A stretch of DNA of 64,000 bases from Candidatus Methylopumilus universalis (GTDB lineage: Bacteria > Pseudomonadota > Gammaproteobacteria > Burkholderiales > Methylophilaceae): NCBI GenBank assembly GCA_945883335.1, contig CAMCXI010000009.1:1-64000 (forward strand), given 5' to 3'. The first letter of the stretch is position 1. The number at the start of each line of letters is the position of its first letter. Position numbers and translations under genes: made by a program. Below are positions 49,333-58,565 of the stretch, piece by piece. A model generated the notes under the pieces. It saw only the letters and a list, made by a program, of their open reading frames with translations. It did not search any database and was not told the DNA's origin.

Positions 49333-51087
49333 ATGCAAAACACACCAAACGCCAGCACAGAAACATTCATTCCAAGCAAAGACGCTTCGCTTGAATATTC
49401 CATTAAAACGCTACAAGCCAAGCTTTTGGATATCGGGTTTCATGTAGAAGAGCGCTCATGGCTCAATGAAATTGAAGGCATTTGGTCGGTGCATGTGACG
49501 GATCGTGATTGCACACGTCTATTTAGCAATGGCAAAGGTGCCTCACAACTAGCGGCAAGAGCAAGTGCGCTTGGTGAATACTTTGAGCGCCTCAGCACCA
49601 ATTATTTTTGGACGCATTTTTACTTAGGCGAAGCCATTAGCAATCATGATTATGTGCATTACCCCAATGAAAAATGGTTTCCGCTCGCTGGCGACAAATG
49701 GCCTGCTGGCTTGCTTAACAAAAAGCTTCATAAATTCTACAACCCAGAAGGTACAGTTTCAGCGACTAAGCTCATTGACCTTAACTCGGGTAACGCCAAG
49801 CGTGGCATTTGCGCAATTCCATACACACGTTTGCGTGACGATGAAGTGGCTTACTTCCCTTTGAATTTGATTGGTAATTTATACGTGAGCAACGGCATGT
49901 CAGCTGGCAACACGATCAAAGAAGCCCGCACTCAAGCATTGGCGGAAATTTTTGAGCGCGACATTAAATACAAAATCATTCGTGAAGGCATTTGCTTGCC
50001 AGATGTGCCTGAAGCAGTGATTAACCGTTACCCACGCATCGCTGCCGGCATTAAAGGCTTGCGTGATGCAGGCTATGGCATCTTGGTAAAAGACGCTTCA
50101 TTAGGTGGCAAATACCCTGTGATGAACGTCACCTTATTACATCCAGAAGACCAAGGTTGTTTCGCGAGCTTTGGTGCACATCCCCGCTTTGAAGTGGCTT
50201 TAGAGCGTGCATTAACTGAGTTGCTTCAAGGCCGTGCGATTGATGGTCTTAAAAACTTTGTCGCCCCTGGCTTTGATATGGAAGAAATTGCAGACTCACA
50301 AAACTTAGAAATCCATTTCGTGGACTCAAGCGGCGTGATTAGCTGGAACTTCCTCAGAGATACGCCAGATTATGACTTTGTGGATTGGAATTTCGGCACC
50401 ACCACGAATGAAGACTATCAATGGTGTTGCGATACCATACACGCGAGCGGTCACGAGATCTATATTTCAGACTTCACTCACTTAGATGTTTATGCATGCC
50501 GCATTTTTGTGCCTGGCATGTCTGAAATCTACCCTGTGGAAGAGCTTGAGTGGGAAAACAATTCGGTCGGTAACTTGGTGCGCCCAGGTTTGCTTCGCAC
50601 GCAAGACCTCAGCCAAGAAGAAAGTGCGGAGCTCCTAGAAACATTACTAGACCTTGAGCTAGCTGATGAGCTCCCTGTGACCACACTGATTGGCCTTGCA
50701 GCTGACGCTGGTAGCGTTTGGGCCGACTTACGTGTTGGCGAGCTAAAAGCCTTATTAGGCCTAGCCGTGGGTGATGTGGATGTGATTTTAGAAGGCTGTG
50801 ATTGGATTAGCCAATTTGGCGAACTGCCAGAAAAACGTGCACGCGTTTATCGCTGCATTGCAGACTTGGTGCAATTACAAAAAATGGCAGAGCTAGACCA
50901 CACACAACCATTTAACGCTAATTTAGAACTTATGTATGGTACAGAAACCTTGCTACAAGCACAGCAATTGCTCAGCCGCGAATCTCGCTACTTTGGCCTC
51001 AATAATCTAGGGGGGAATATGGAAGGCAGCGAGATGCACAAGCAATTGTTATTGGCTTACCACAAGGTGAATGCTAAGAAATACTAA
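49333..51087 (+). CDS. ycaO: YcaO protein, partner of RimO for ribosomal protein S12 modification
   Basis: A 584-residue YcaO-domain protein, same size as E. coli YcaO (586), which is needed with RimO for beta-methylthiolation of Asp88 of S12. The domain uses ATP to activate amide backbones; ALGEYFERLSTNYFW, ALAEIFERDIKYKII and ERALTELLQGRAIDGLKNF are YcaO core motifs with the acidic residues that hold Mg-ATP. The C-terminal TPR-like domain follows from about residue 420. The start at 49333 follows GAAAG. A separate azole-type natural product cluster is not visible around it, so the housekeeping role is preferred. Confidence 0.92.
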   Translation: MQNTPNASTETFIPSKDASLEYSIKTLQAKLLDIGFHVEERSWLNEIEGIWSVHVTDRDCTRLFSNGKGASQLAARASALGEYFERLSTNYFWTHFYLGEAISNHDYVHYPNEKWFPLAGDKWPAGLLNKKLHKFYNPEGTVSATKLIDLNSGNAKRGICAIPYTRLRDDEVAYFPLNLIGNLYVSNGMSAGNTIKEARTQALAEIFERDIKYKIIREGICLPDVPEAVINRYPRIAAGIKGLRDAGYGILVKDASLGGKYPVMNVTLLHPEDQGCFASFGAHPRFEVALERALTELLQGRAIDGLKNFVAPGFDMEEIADSQNLEIHFVDSSGVISWNFLRDTPDYDFVDWNFGTTTNEDYQWCCDTIHASGHEIYISDFTHLDVYACRIFVPGMSEIYPVEELEWENNSVGNLVRPGLLRTQDLSQEESAELLETLLDLELADELPVTTLIGLAADAGSVWADLRVGELKALLGLAVGDVDVILEGCDWISQFGELPEKRARVYRCIADLVQLQKMAELDHTQPFNANLELMYGTETLLQAQQLLSRESRYFGLNNLGGNMEGSEMHKQLLLAYHKVNAKKY

Positions 51088-52502
51088 AACGGCAATTTAA
51101 CTTGCGGTGCCGCACTTAAAATCACCGCTCTAAAAGCGTTCTGAATTCGCTTTAATGCATCTTCAGAGTCTGCCTCAAAACGCAGCACAATCACAGGCGT
51201 GGTGTTAGATGGACGCATTAGGCCAAACCCATCGGAATACTCCACACGCAAGCCATCAATGGTGATGACTTCAGTTGCGCCTTCAAATTTGGCTGACTTT
51301 TGCAAAGCAGCTATCAGCGCATGTGGCTCGCCTTCTTGCATTTGAATGTGTTGCTCTGGCGTGCTCACACTCTCAGGTAAGTTATTCAAGGTTACGCTTG
51401 GGTTAGCGACTTTGCTCAAAATCTCCAGCAAACGTGCACCTGAATACAGGCCGTCATCAAAGCCATACCAGCGCCGTCCTTTAGCTGGGTTGTTGCTATC
51501 GACTAAATCATTAAAAAACACATGCCCGCTCATTTCACCCGCTAAGTCGGCACTGGTTTCTTTGATTTTTGCTTTTACCAGCGAATGGCCAGTTTTCCAC
51601 ATAAGCGGCTTACCGTTGCGCGCTTTAATCCAGGGCGCAAGATTACGCGTAGATTTCACATCATAAATAATTGTTGCGCCTTGGTTGCGCTGTAATACTT
51701 CTTCAGCAAACAACATTAATTGGCGATCTGGATAAATAATCTTGCCGTCTTTGGTGACAACACCTAAGCGGTCACCATCCCCATCAAACGCTAAACCTAT
51801 TTCTGCATTACCTTTGGCTAAGGCTTCAATTAAGTCTGATAGATTTTCTGGGACAGATGGGTCGGGATGGTGATTAGGGAAATGACCATCTACTTCGCAG
51901 AATAATTCTTGCACTGCACATCCAAGCTCTTCATAAAGCTTTTTAGCATAAGCACCTGCAACGCCGTTACCGCAATCCACAGCGATTTTCATAGGACGCG
52001 CTAGTTTTACATCAGAAGCGATTTTACTGATGTAGCTAGCGGCAATATCATGTTGGCTTTCTTTGCCAAAGCTAACGTCTGAAGCGATAGCCAAATCACC
52101 CGCTTCAATTCGGATCCGTAAGCTTTGTATGGTCTCGCCTGACAATGTTTCACCTGCCAGCACCATCTTGAGCCCATTGTAATCAGGTGGGTTGTGGCTG
52201 CCAGTGACCATGACGCCGCAAGCTGTACCTAGCTCATAAGCGGCAAAATAGACCATAGGCGTGGCAACCATACCTAGCTGAATAACATTAACGCCTGCTT
52301 TTAGAATTCCGAGAGACAAGGCGCCAGCTAATTCAGGGCCTGACAAACGACCATCGTAGCCAATACAAATACTGCTTTGCTTTCTTGCCAAAGCCTCTGA
52401 ACCAAGTGCTTGGCCAATGGCTTCTAAAATCTCTGGCGTAAGGGTTTTACCCACGATGCCACGAATATCGTAAGCCTTAAAAATCTCTTTTGGGATTTGC
52501 AT
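51084..52502 (-). CDS. Phosphomannomutase/phosphoglucomutase (AlgC/ManB-like)
   Basis: A 472-residue alpha-D-phosphohexomutase of the AlgC type. It interconverts hexose 1- and 6-phosphates for LPS and polysaccharide precursors. FKAYDIRGIVG is the N-terminal signature, the phosphoserine loop is TGSHNPPDYNG near residue 100, the metal loop is FDGDGDRLGVV near 240, and the sugar loop GEMSGHVFF and phosphate loop MRPSNTTPVIVLRF follow. It starts 2 bases after the iscX stop and its stop overlaps the ycaO stop by 4 bases, a tight convergent pair. Confidence 0.93.
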   Translation of the reverse strand: MQIPKEIFKAYDIRGIVGKTLTPEILEAIGQALGSEALARKQSSICIGYDGRLSGPELAGALSLGILKAGVNVIQLGMVATPMVYFAAYELGTACGVMVTGSHNPPDYNGLKMVLAGETLSGETIQSLRIRIEAGDLAIASDVSFGKESQHDIAASYISKIASDVKLARPMKIAVDCGNGVAGAYAKKLYEELGCAVQELFCEVDGHFPNHHPDPSVPENLSDLIEALAKGNAEIGLAFDGDGDRLGVVTKDGKIIYPDRQLMLFAEEVLQRNQGATIIYDVKSTRNLAPWIKARNGKPLMWKTGHSLVKAKIKETSADLAGEMSGHVFFNDLVDSNNPAKGRRWYGFDDGLYSGARLLEILSKVANPSVTLNNLPESVSTPEQHIQMQEGEPHALIAALQKSAKFEGATEVITIDGLRVEYSDGFGLMRPSNTTPVIVLRFEADSEDALKRIQNAFRAVILSAAPQVKLPF

Positions 52503-52504
52503 GA

Positions 52505-52696
52505 TTAAATTTCTTCTATCCAAAGCTGCTGGATCGCTTCTAATATTTTCTCATTACTATTATTCGGCTCATCGCTAAAGCCATCCAAAGCCATCACCCA
52601 AGCATGTAAGTCGGTAAAACGAATGACCTTAGGGTCAATATCAGGATGTGCATCGAATAAAGCTTCTGCAATTGCTTGTACATCAGTCCATTTCAT
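52505..52696 (-). CDS. iscX: Fe-S assembly protein IscX
   Basis: A 63-residue acidic protein matching E. coli IscX (YfhJ): the start KWTDVQAIAEALFDAHPDID, the middle VRFTDLHAW and the NEKILEAI end are all conserved. IscX binds IscS and iron and modulates the ISC system (the bacterial frataxin-like adaptor). AAAGG lies 7 bases before the ATG, and a TATAAT sits about 45 bases upstream. It is separated from any isc genes here and precedes phosphomannomutase by 2 bases. Confidence 0.92.
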   Translation of the reverse strand: MKWTDVQAIAEALFDAHPDIDPKVIRFTDLHAWVMALDGFSDEPNNSNEKILEAIQQLWIEEI

Positions 52697-52829
52697 TTTG
52701 CTACCTTTAAAAATTATTCAACATTAGCTTGAATTATACCGCTTAGATGCGGTCAACAGGAGGGGTGAATTCATGCCCATTATGATAAAATGATGAAATT
52801 ATTTTTTTAAGCCTACGAGAAAGTGACTT

Positions 52830-54077
52830 ATGTTTAGCCGAGCAAAAACGTTGAGTGTTGTAGATCCTGAATTAGCAAAGTATGTAGAACTTGAGCGCGT
52901 TCGCCAAGATGACCATATTGAATTGATTGCTTCTGAAAATTACACCAGCCCTGCTGTAATGGAAGTACAAGGCTCACAACTCACCAATAAATACGCTGAA
53001 GGCTATCCTAGCAAACGATTTTACGGTGGCTGTGAGTACGTTGACGAAGTTGAAAAACTCGCGATTGAGCGTATTAAAAAATTATATGGCGCTGAATATG
53101 CTAACGTTCAACCGCATTCAGGCTCACAAGCTAACCAAGCGGTTTACTTTTCTATTTTAAAACCTGGTGACACCATCATGGGGATGAATTTGGGTCATGG
53201 CGGCCATTTAACCCACGGCTCACCAGCCAATCTTTCTGGTAAATTATTCAACATCGTGCCTTATGGCTTAAACGACAAAGAAGAAATCGATTACGACGAA
53301 ATGGAACGCATTGCGATTGAATGCAAACCAAAACTATTGATTGGCGGCGCATCGGCTTATGCGCTTCGTTTCGACTGGGAACGCATGGCAGCGATTGCCA
53401 AAAAAGTTGGCGCTTATTTTATGGTGGACATGGCCCATTACTCAGGCTTGATTGCTGGTGGCGTTTATCCAAATCCAGTTCCACACGCTGACTTTGTGAC
53501 TTCAACGACACACAAAACATTACGCGGCCCACGCGGCGGTATTATTTTAGCCAAAGCTGAATTTGAGAAATCAATCAACTCCTATGTTTTCCCTGGCTTA
53601 CAAGGTGGCCCATTGATGCATGTGATTGCGGGCAAGGCAGTAGCATTCTTAGAAGCCTTGCAACCAGAATTCAAAACGTATCAAGCACAAGTGTTGAAAA
53701 ATGCGAGCGTCATGGCAGAAGAGCTAGCAAAACGCGGTTTGCGTATTATCTCTGGTCGCACTGAGTCACACGTGTTTTTGGTGGACTTACGTCCTAAAGG
53801 CTTAACAGGTAAAGCAGCCGATGCAGCTTTGGGTTTAGCACATATCACTGTGAACAAAAACTCTATTCCTAACGATCCAGAAAGTCCATTTGTGACTTCT
53901 GGTATTCGTATTGGCTCACCAGCGATTACCACACGCGGCTTTAAAGAAGAAGAAGCAAGACTAGTGGCTAATTTGATTGCGGACGTATTAGACAATCCAA
54001 CCGATGAAGCAGTGATTGCCGCCACTAAGGCAAAAGTTCACGCGTTGACTGCTAAGTTCCCAGTGTATGGCGCATAA
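52830..54077 (+). CDS. glyA: Serine hydroxymethyltransferase
   Basis: GlyA transfers a one-carbon unit between serine/glycine and tetrahydrofolate, a key one-carbon step. The 415-residue PLP enzyme has the motif [14 protein letters not shown] with the Schiff-base Lys near 229, [28 protein letters not shown] and [17 protein letters not shown]. Length is normal. It is the first gene of a glyA-nrdR-ribD-tatD run, a frequent order. Confidence 0.98.
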   Translation: MFSRAKTLSVVDPELAKYVELERVRQDDHIELIASENYTSPAVMEVQGSQLTNKYAEGYPSKRFYGGCEYVDEVEKLAIERIKKLYGAEYANVQPHSGSQANQAVYFSILKPGDTIMGMNLGHGGHLTHGSPANLSGKLFNIVPYGLNDKEEIDYDEMERIAIECKPKLLIGGASAYALRFDWERMAAIAKKVGAYFMVDMAHYSGLIAGGVYPNPVPHADFVTSTTHKTLRGPRGGIILAKAEFEKSINSYVFPGLQGGPLMHVIAGKAVAFLEALQPEFKTYQAQVLKNASVMAEELAKRGLRIISGRTESHVFLVDLRPKGLTGKAADAALGLAHITVNKNSIPNDPESPFVTSGIRIGSPAITTRGFKEEEARLVANLIADVLDNPTDEAVIAATKAKVHALTAKFPVYGA

Positions 54078-54125
54078 AGCAATATGAATAAAGTAACACG
54101 CTTAAACCATTTAAGACTTATTTAA

Positions 54126-54593
54126 ATGAAATGCCCTTTTTGTAGCACTGATGACACGCAAGTCATTGATTCTCGTGTGAACGACGAAGGCAATTCGATT
54201 CGTCGCCGTCGTCGATGCCCTACTTGTGACAAACGCTTTACCACTTATGAAACTGCCGAGCTGCATTTGCCACAAGTGGTTAAGCAAAATGGGAACCGTG
54301 AAGAGTTTAGCCGAGATAAATTACGAAGTTCATTTAGTCGTGCTCTTCACAAGCGCCCGGTGCCAACTGAATATGTAGATAGAGCAATTGAGCACATCGT
54401 GCAAAAAATCCTTGGCCAAGGCGAACGCGAAATCATGGCGCGCGCATTAGGCCAAAGCGTGATGCAAGAGCTTAAAGCCATGGACAAAGTGGCTTATATT
54501 CGTTTTGCATCGGTGTATCGAAGTTTCCAAGATGTGGATGATTTTAATAACGTGATTCGCGACCTTGATCCACAAAAAAATTCAAGCTCTTAA
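54126..54593 (+). CDS. nrdR: Transcriptional repressor NrdR
   Basis: NrdR represses ribonucleotide reductase genes in response to ATP/dATP. The 155-residue protein has an N-terminal zinc ribbon with Cys pairs in [17 protein letters not shown] and [16 protein letters not shown], then an ATP-cone domain from about residue 50 ([17 protein letters not shown]). It lies between glyA and ribD. Confidence 0.97.
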   Translation: MKCPFCSTDDTQVIDSRVNDEGNSIRRRRRCPTCDKRFTTYETAELHLPQVVKQNGNREEFSRDKLRSSFSRALHKRPVPTEYVDRAIEHIVQKILGQGEREIMARALGQSVMQELKAMDKVAYIRFASVYRSFQDVDDFNNVIRDLDPQKNSSS

Positions 54594-54649
54594 AATGTGC
54601 TTCACTTTGAAATTAAACCCGTGAAATGTTGAACCCTACATAATCCAAG

Positions 54650-55756
54650 ATGTTTACCGAAGCCGATCATGAATACATGAGTCTCGCACTGAGATTAGCG
54701 GAGCAAGGTTTGTATACCAGCACCCCCAATCCTCGTGTCGGTTGCGTCATCGTTCAGAATGGTCAAATCATTGGCCAAGGCGCGCATTTAAAAGCAGGTG
54801 AACCACATGCTGAAATCATGGCATTACGCGATGCTCAAGCTCACTTTCCTGGGCTTATTCAAGGTGCAGACGTTTATGTAACGCTTGAACCATGTAGTCA
54901 TTTTGGACGCACCCCGCCATGTGCTGATGCGCTGATTGAAGCCAACGTTAAACGCGTGATTGCCGCTGTGCAAGATCCCAATCCACAAGTTGCTGGCAGT
55001 GGGTTAGCAAGACTTAAAACTGCAGGTATTGAAGTTGAACAAGGTTTAATGGAAGCACAAGCCAGAGAACTAAATATTGGCTTTATTTCACGCATGACCA
55101 TTAACAGACCTTTTATCCGCACTAAAATCGCCGCCAGCTTAGACGGTAAGACCGGTCTGGCGAATGGCGAAAGCAAATGGATTACTGGTGAAGCGGCAAG
55201 ACAGGATGTGCAACACTGGCGTGCGCGCTCCTGTGCCATCCTAACTGGCATAGAAACTGTCTTGGCTGACGATCCACAAATGAATGTGCGCAATTTCCCC
55301 CATGCACGCCAACCGCTTCGTGTTGTGGTCGATAGCCAATTACGTCTTTCACCAAGCGCTAAAATTTTAGAAGGCGGTAACACACTAGTTGCCTATGAGT
55401 CAGATGCAGAGAACAAAGCCGAAGCTTTAACAAAAGCTGGCGCAGCGTTAATTCAGCTTCGGCCTATTGATGGCAAAGTATGTCTACAACAACTTTTAGG
55501 CCATCTTGCGGAACACGGGATTAACGAGGTGATGGTCGAGGCAGGGCAAACGCTTAACGGCGCCCTATTAGCGCTTAATTTAATCGATGAATTTGTATTT
55601 TACTTGGCGCCCACATTGCTAGGCTCAGATGCACGTGGCATGTTCTCTATTCCAATGTTAGATGATATGGCAAACAAAGTGCGATTAAGCATCCTCGAAG
55701 TCCGTCAATTTGGCCAAGATATTCGCATTAGAGCCAAACCGATCAGCAAGCCTTAA
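54650..55756 (+). CDS. ribD: Bifunctional riboflavin deaminase/reductase RibD
   Basis: RibD deaminates the GTP-derived pyrimidine and then reduces its ribosyl chain in riboflavin synthesis. In this 368-residue protein the N-terminal deaminase (residues 1-145) has the zinc motifs PHAEIMALRDA and LEPCSHFGRTPPCADALI; the C-terminal reductase (from about 150) has IAASLDGKTGLANGESKWITG and EAGQTLNGALLA. No FMN riboswitch is visible in the short 56-base leader. Confidence 0.97.
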   Translation: MFTEADHEYMSLALRLAEQGLYTSTPNPRVGCVIVQNGQIIGQGAHLKAGEPHAEIMALRDAQAHFPGLIQGADVYVTLEPCSHFGRTPPCADALIEANVKRVIAAVQDPNPQVAGSGLARLKTAGIEVEQGLMEAQARELNIGFISRMTINRPFIRTKIAASLDGKTGLANGESKWITGEAARQDVQHWRARSCAILTGIETVLADDPQMNVRNFPHARQPLRVVVDSQLRLSPSAKILEGGNTLVAYESDAENKAEALTKAGAALIQLRPIDGKVCLQQLLGHLAEHGINEVMVEAGQTLNGALLALNLIDEFVFYLAPTLLGSDARGMFSIPMLDDMANKVRLSILEVRQFGQDIRIRAKPISKP

Positions 55757-55765
55757 AACCTACTT

Positions 55766-56581
55766 ATGGGACTCATTGATACGCATTGCCATCTTGATGC
55801 TGCCGAATTCGATGCAGACCGTGAAAGCGTGATTCAAGAGGCGCTCTATAACGACATTAAGATGATCGTGGTGCCAGCGGTTCATCGCAGCAATTTTGGA
55901 ACCGTGACACACCTTGCTCAAACGCATTCATGCTGCGCCCATGCATTGGGCATTCATCCTATGTACGTGGCAACATCCCAACCAGAAGATTTGGCGTTTC
56001 TAGCACAAGAAATTGCCAGTCAAATGCAAAGCGAACATCCGCCTGTCGCCATTGGTGAAATAGGTTTAGATTTCTTTATTGCAGACTTCGACAAAGCCTT
56101 ACAAGAACATTACTTTGTAGAACAATTAAAAATCGCCAAGCAATATGACCTACCCGTGATTTTGCATGTACGACGGGCCATCGACGATATTTTAAAGCAT
56201 TTACGTCAACAAAAAGTACGCGGCGGAATTGCGCATGCCTTTAATGGCAGTCGGCAACAGGCCGATGCTTTTATCGAACTTGGTTTTAAATTAGGATTTG
56301 GCGGCGCACTGACCTACCCTCGCGCGTTAAAAATTCGCGAGCTCGTTTCCACGCTTCCTTTAAGTGCCATTGTGTTAGAAACAGATGCGCCCGATATACC
56401 GCCAGAATGGCTCAAAAATGACCGGCGTAATACCCCCAATCAATTGTTAAAAATTTCACAATTGATCGCCTCGCTTAGGCACATAAACCACTCGCAAGTG
56501 ACTGAAATTACTACGAACAACACATTGGAAATTTTGCCAAATTTAGCAAAGTTATTCACACGACCTAAAGTAATACATTAA
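55766..56581 (+). CDS. TatD-family metal-dependent hydrolase
   Basis: A 271-residue TIM-barrel DNase/hydrolase. Metal ligands are visible in LIDTHCHLD near residues 4-9, GEIGLDFF, LHVRRA, GIAHAFNGS and the C-terminal LETDAPDIPP. TatD proteins act as 3'-5' exonucleases in DNA repair or quality control; other homologues (YcfH, YjjV) have related roles, and this one resembles the YjjV/TatD group. It lies 9 bases after ribD. Confidence 0.9.
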   Translation: MGLIDTHCHLDAAEFDADRESVIQEALYNDIKMIVVPAVHRSNFGTVTHLAQTHSCCAHALGIHPMYVATSQPEDLAFLAQEIASQMQSEHPPVAIGEIGLDFFIADFDKALQEHYFVEQLKIAKQYDLPVILHVRRAIDDILKHLRQQKVRGGIAHAFNGSRQQADAFIELGFKLGFGGALTYPRALKIRELVSTLPLSAIVLETDAPDIPPEWLKNDRRNTPNQLLKISQLIASLRHINHSQVTEITTNNTLEILPNLAKLFTRPKVIH

Positions 56582-56601
56582 CAAGGCTTAAATTCCCTTA
56601 A

Positions 56602-56633
56602 AAATCAATACCTGCCTAGCAAGTTATTGATTT
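56602..56633. repeat. Perfect 9-bp inverted repeat downstream of tatD
   Basis: AAATCAATA (56602-56610) and TATTGATTT (56625-56633) flank a 14-base loop. The stem is AT-rich and lacks a strong T-run; it may mark the 3' end of the tatD transcript or be a protein-binding site. Confidence 0.45.
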
Positions 56634-56690
56634 GTATGGATAAAATATAAGATTAAAATTTAAGCTTTTAAGAAAAACCTTTATAAAATC

Positions 56691-56712
56691 GTGAGTTAGA
56701 CTTTCAACTCAC
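56691..56712. repeat. Perfect 7-bp inverted repeat
   Basis: GTGAGTT (56691-56697) and AACTCAC (56706-56712) with an 8-base spacer, directly before the DnaA-box-like cluster. Confidence 0.45.
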
Positions 56713-56714
56713 AG

Positions 56715-56749
56715 GTATCCACAGTTTTATTCACAGTTTTTGTGGATAG
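56715..56749. promoter_or_regulatory. Cluster of three DnaA-box-like sites
   Basis: GTATCCACA at 56715-56723 (8 of 9 to TTATCCACA), TTATTCACA at 56727-56735 (full match to the TTWTNCACA form), and CTATCCACA on the minus strand at 56741-56749 (8 of 9). Spacers are 3 and 5 bases. The first and third are inverted. An AT-rich stretch lies on either side. Confidence 0.55.
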
Positions 56750-56826
56750 GTTTTGGGTATTGTTAAGCGCCAAAAAAATGCAAGAAATATATTTAAATAA
56801 ATGATAAATATTTAAAGAGAAATCCC

Positions 56827-57927
56827 TTGAAAATAGATGAAAAGTACTACCGGACCATTTGGCCTAATATTACTGCAGACTTGCACAAAAATGATGCAAT
56901 TTTATCTGTTGAAATTATCGATCAGACCATGCTTCCACATCGCTTTGAAGTCAAAGCAATTAATAGTCTTCAAGGGATGGTTGCAGCAATTAAAACCATG
57001 CAAGTGCGTGGCGCACCTCTTATTGGTGCAGCAGCAGCATACGGAATGGCACTTGCGGTGCATGAAAATGCTAGCGACATTCATATCGAAAAATCTGCAA
57101 AAGCCTTATTACAAAGTCGGCCAACGGCAGTGAATTTAGCTTGGGCGGTAAAACGCATGCAACAACACTTAAAAGCACTTCCCCAAGAGGCGCGCTGCAA
57201 TGCTGCCTGGCAAGAGGCAGCATTGATTTGTGAGGAAGATGTGCAAATGAATCATGCGATTGGTCAGCATGGCTTAAGCCTTATACAAACGGCACTCACC
57301 AAAAATGGTAAAAACACTGTCAATATTCTTACCCACTGCAATGCTGGTTGGCTAGCCACAGTAGACTGGGGCACAGCACTAGCACCAATATATGCAGCGC
57401 ATGATGCAGGCATGAATATACACGTCTGGGTGGATGAAACTCGCCCACGCAATCAAGGCGCAAGTCTCACAGCGTGGGAGTTAGGCAAGCATGGCATTCC
57501 GCACACTGTCATCAGCGATAATGCTGGTGGTCATTTAATGCAACATGATCAAGTGGATATGGTCATTGTCGGCGCTGATCGCGTGACAAGTAAAGGTGAT
57601 GTCTGTAATAAGATAGGTACTTACCTCAAGGCCTTGGCCGCCTTTGATAACAAGGTGCCTTTTTATGCCGCTGTGCCTTCGCCTACCATTGACTGGACCA
57701 TACAAGATGGCCTTAGCGATATTGAGATTGAAATGCGTGATGCAGATGAAGTGAGCTACATGATAGGCCTAGCAAGTGATGGCTCTATTCAGTCCGTCCG
57801 CGTTACGCCTGAACACACGCATGCACTTAACCCCGCTTTTGATGTCACTCCCGCACGTTTAGTCTCGGGCATTATTACCGAGCGCGGTATCACGACGCCA
57901 AGCGCGCTTAAACAACTATTTAAATAG
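56827..57927 (+). CDS. mtnA: 5-methylthioribose-1-phosphate isomerase
   Basis: MtnA converts methylthioribose 1-phosphate to methylthioribulose 1-phosphate in methylthioadenosine salvage. The 366-residue eIF2B-like protein has VRGAPLIGAAAAYG, SRPTAVNLAWAVKRM, the catalytic Cys in NILTHCNAGWLATVDWG near residue 170 and the catalytic Asp in VIVGADRV near 250, then GDVCNKIGTYLKALAA. The start is taken as TTG at 56827, with GAGAAATCCC as a partial ribosome site, because no in-frame ATG lies before the conserved N-terminus. It precedes a class II aldolase by 8 bases, forming a probable two-gene operon. Confidence 0.93.
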   Translation: MKIDEKYYRTIWPNITADLHKNDAILSVEIIDQTMLPHRFEVKAINSLQGMVAAIKTMQVRGAPLIGAAAAYGMALAVHENASDIHIEKSAKALLQSRPTAVNLAWAVKRMQQHLKALPQEARCNAAWQEAALICEEDVQMNHAIGQHGLSLIQTALTKNGKNTVNILTHCNAGWLATVDWGTALAPIYAAHDAGMNIHVWVDETRPRNQGASLTAWELGKHGIPHTVISDNAGGHLMQHDQVDMVIVGADRVTSKGDVCNKIGTYLKALAAFDNKVPFYAAVPSPTIDWTIQDGLSDIEIEMRDADEVSYMIGLASDGSIQSVRVTPEHTHALNPAFDVTPARLVSGIITERGITTPSALKQLFK

Positions 57928-57935
57928 AGATCATC

Positions 57936-58565
57936 ATGGTAAATGCATCACTTCTAGATAGCGTGTTAACCCTTCAAAGCCAAGGCCTGATGCAAGGCAC
58001 ATCTGGTAACGCAAGTGTGCGACATGGTAATGGTTATGTCATCACACCCTCTGGAATGCCTATCAGTGACATGCAAGCGAACAGCATGGTAGAAATGGAT
58101 ATGCAAGGAAAAGCAGCCAGTGCGGGGAAACCCTCCTCTGAGTGGCGCTTTCACCACGATATTTATCAAGCAAAGCCAGAAATTAGCGCTGTCATTCATA
58201 CCCACTCCATGTTTGCGACCACAATCGCCTGCTTACGCAAAGACATCCCACCGTTTCACTATATGATTGCAGTGGCTGGTGGCGACACCATTCGTTGTGC
58301 GGACTACGCTCTGTTTGGCACGCAAGCGCTATCAGACCATGCCCTAGAAGCTCTCAAAGATAGCCGTGCGTGCTTATTGGCGAATCATGGCATGATTGCT
58401 GTCGGCAAAACGCTGCAGCAAGCGATAGAGGTTGCGGTAGAGGTAGAAACACTGTGCGAGCAATATTGGCGCGCATTGCAAATCGGCGAACCTCGTCTTT
58501 TGAGCCCGCAAGAAATGCAGGAAGTGTTTGAACAATTTAAAGGCTATGGCAGCTGGGATAAATAA
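57936..58565 (+). CDS. Class II aldolase, probable methylthioribulose-1-phosphate aldolase (Ald2-type)
   Basis: A 209-residue zinc-dependent class II aldolase resembling L-fuculose-1-phosphate aldolase: GLMQGTSGNASVRHG, ITPSGMP, SSEWRFHHDIY with the catalytic Glu near 69, HTHSM (His ligands near 88 and 90), and LANHGMIA with the third His near 151. The family also contains MtnB dehydratase, but the FucA-like motifs and the C-terminal YGSWDK tail favour an aldolase. It lies 8 bases after mtnA. In the DHAP shunt of other bacteria such an aldolase (Ald2) splits methylthioribulose 1-phosphate into DHAP and an aldehyde. That assignment is inference. Confidence 0.78.
   Translation: MVNASLLDSVLTLQSQGLMQGTSGNASVRHGNGYVITPSGMPISDMQANSMVEMDMQGKAASAGKPSSEWRFHHDIYQAKPEISAVIHTHSMFATTIACLRKDIPPFHYMIAVAGGDTIRCADYALFGTQALSDHALEALKDSRACLLANHGMIAVGKTLQQAIEVAVEVETLCEQYWRALQIGEPRLLSPQEMQEVFEQFKGYGSWDK

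Noticed and set aside
56582-56826. Chromosomal origin of replication
   Set aside because: DnaA-box-like sites are present but the gene neighbourhood (tatD, mtnA) is not that of a proteobacterial oriC, so it is kept only as a finding, not as an origin call.
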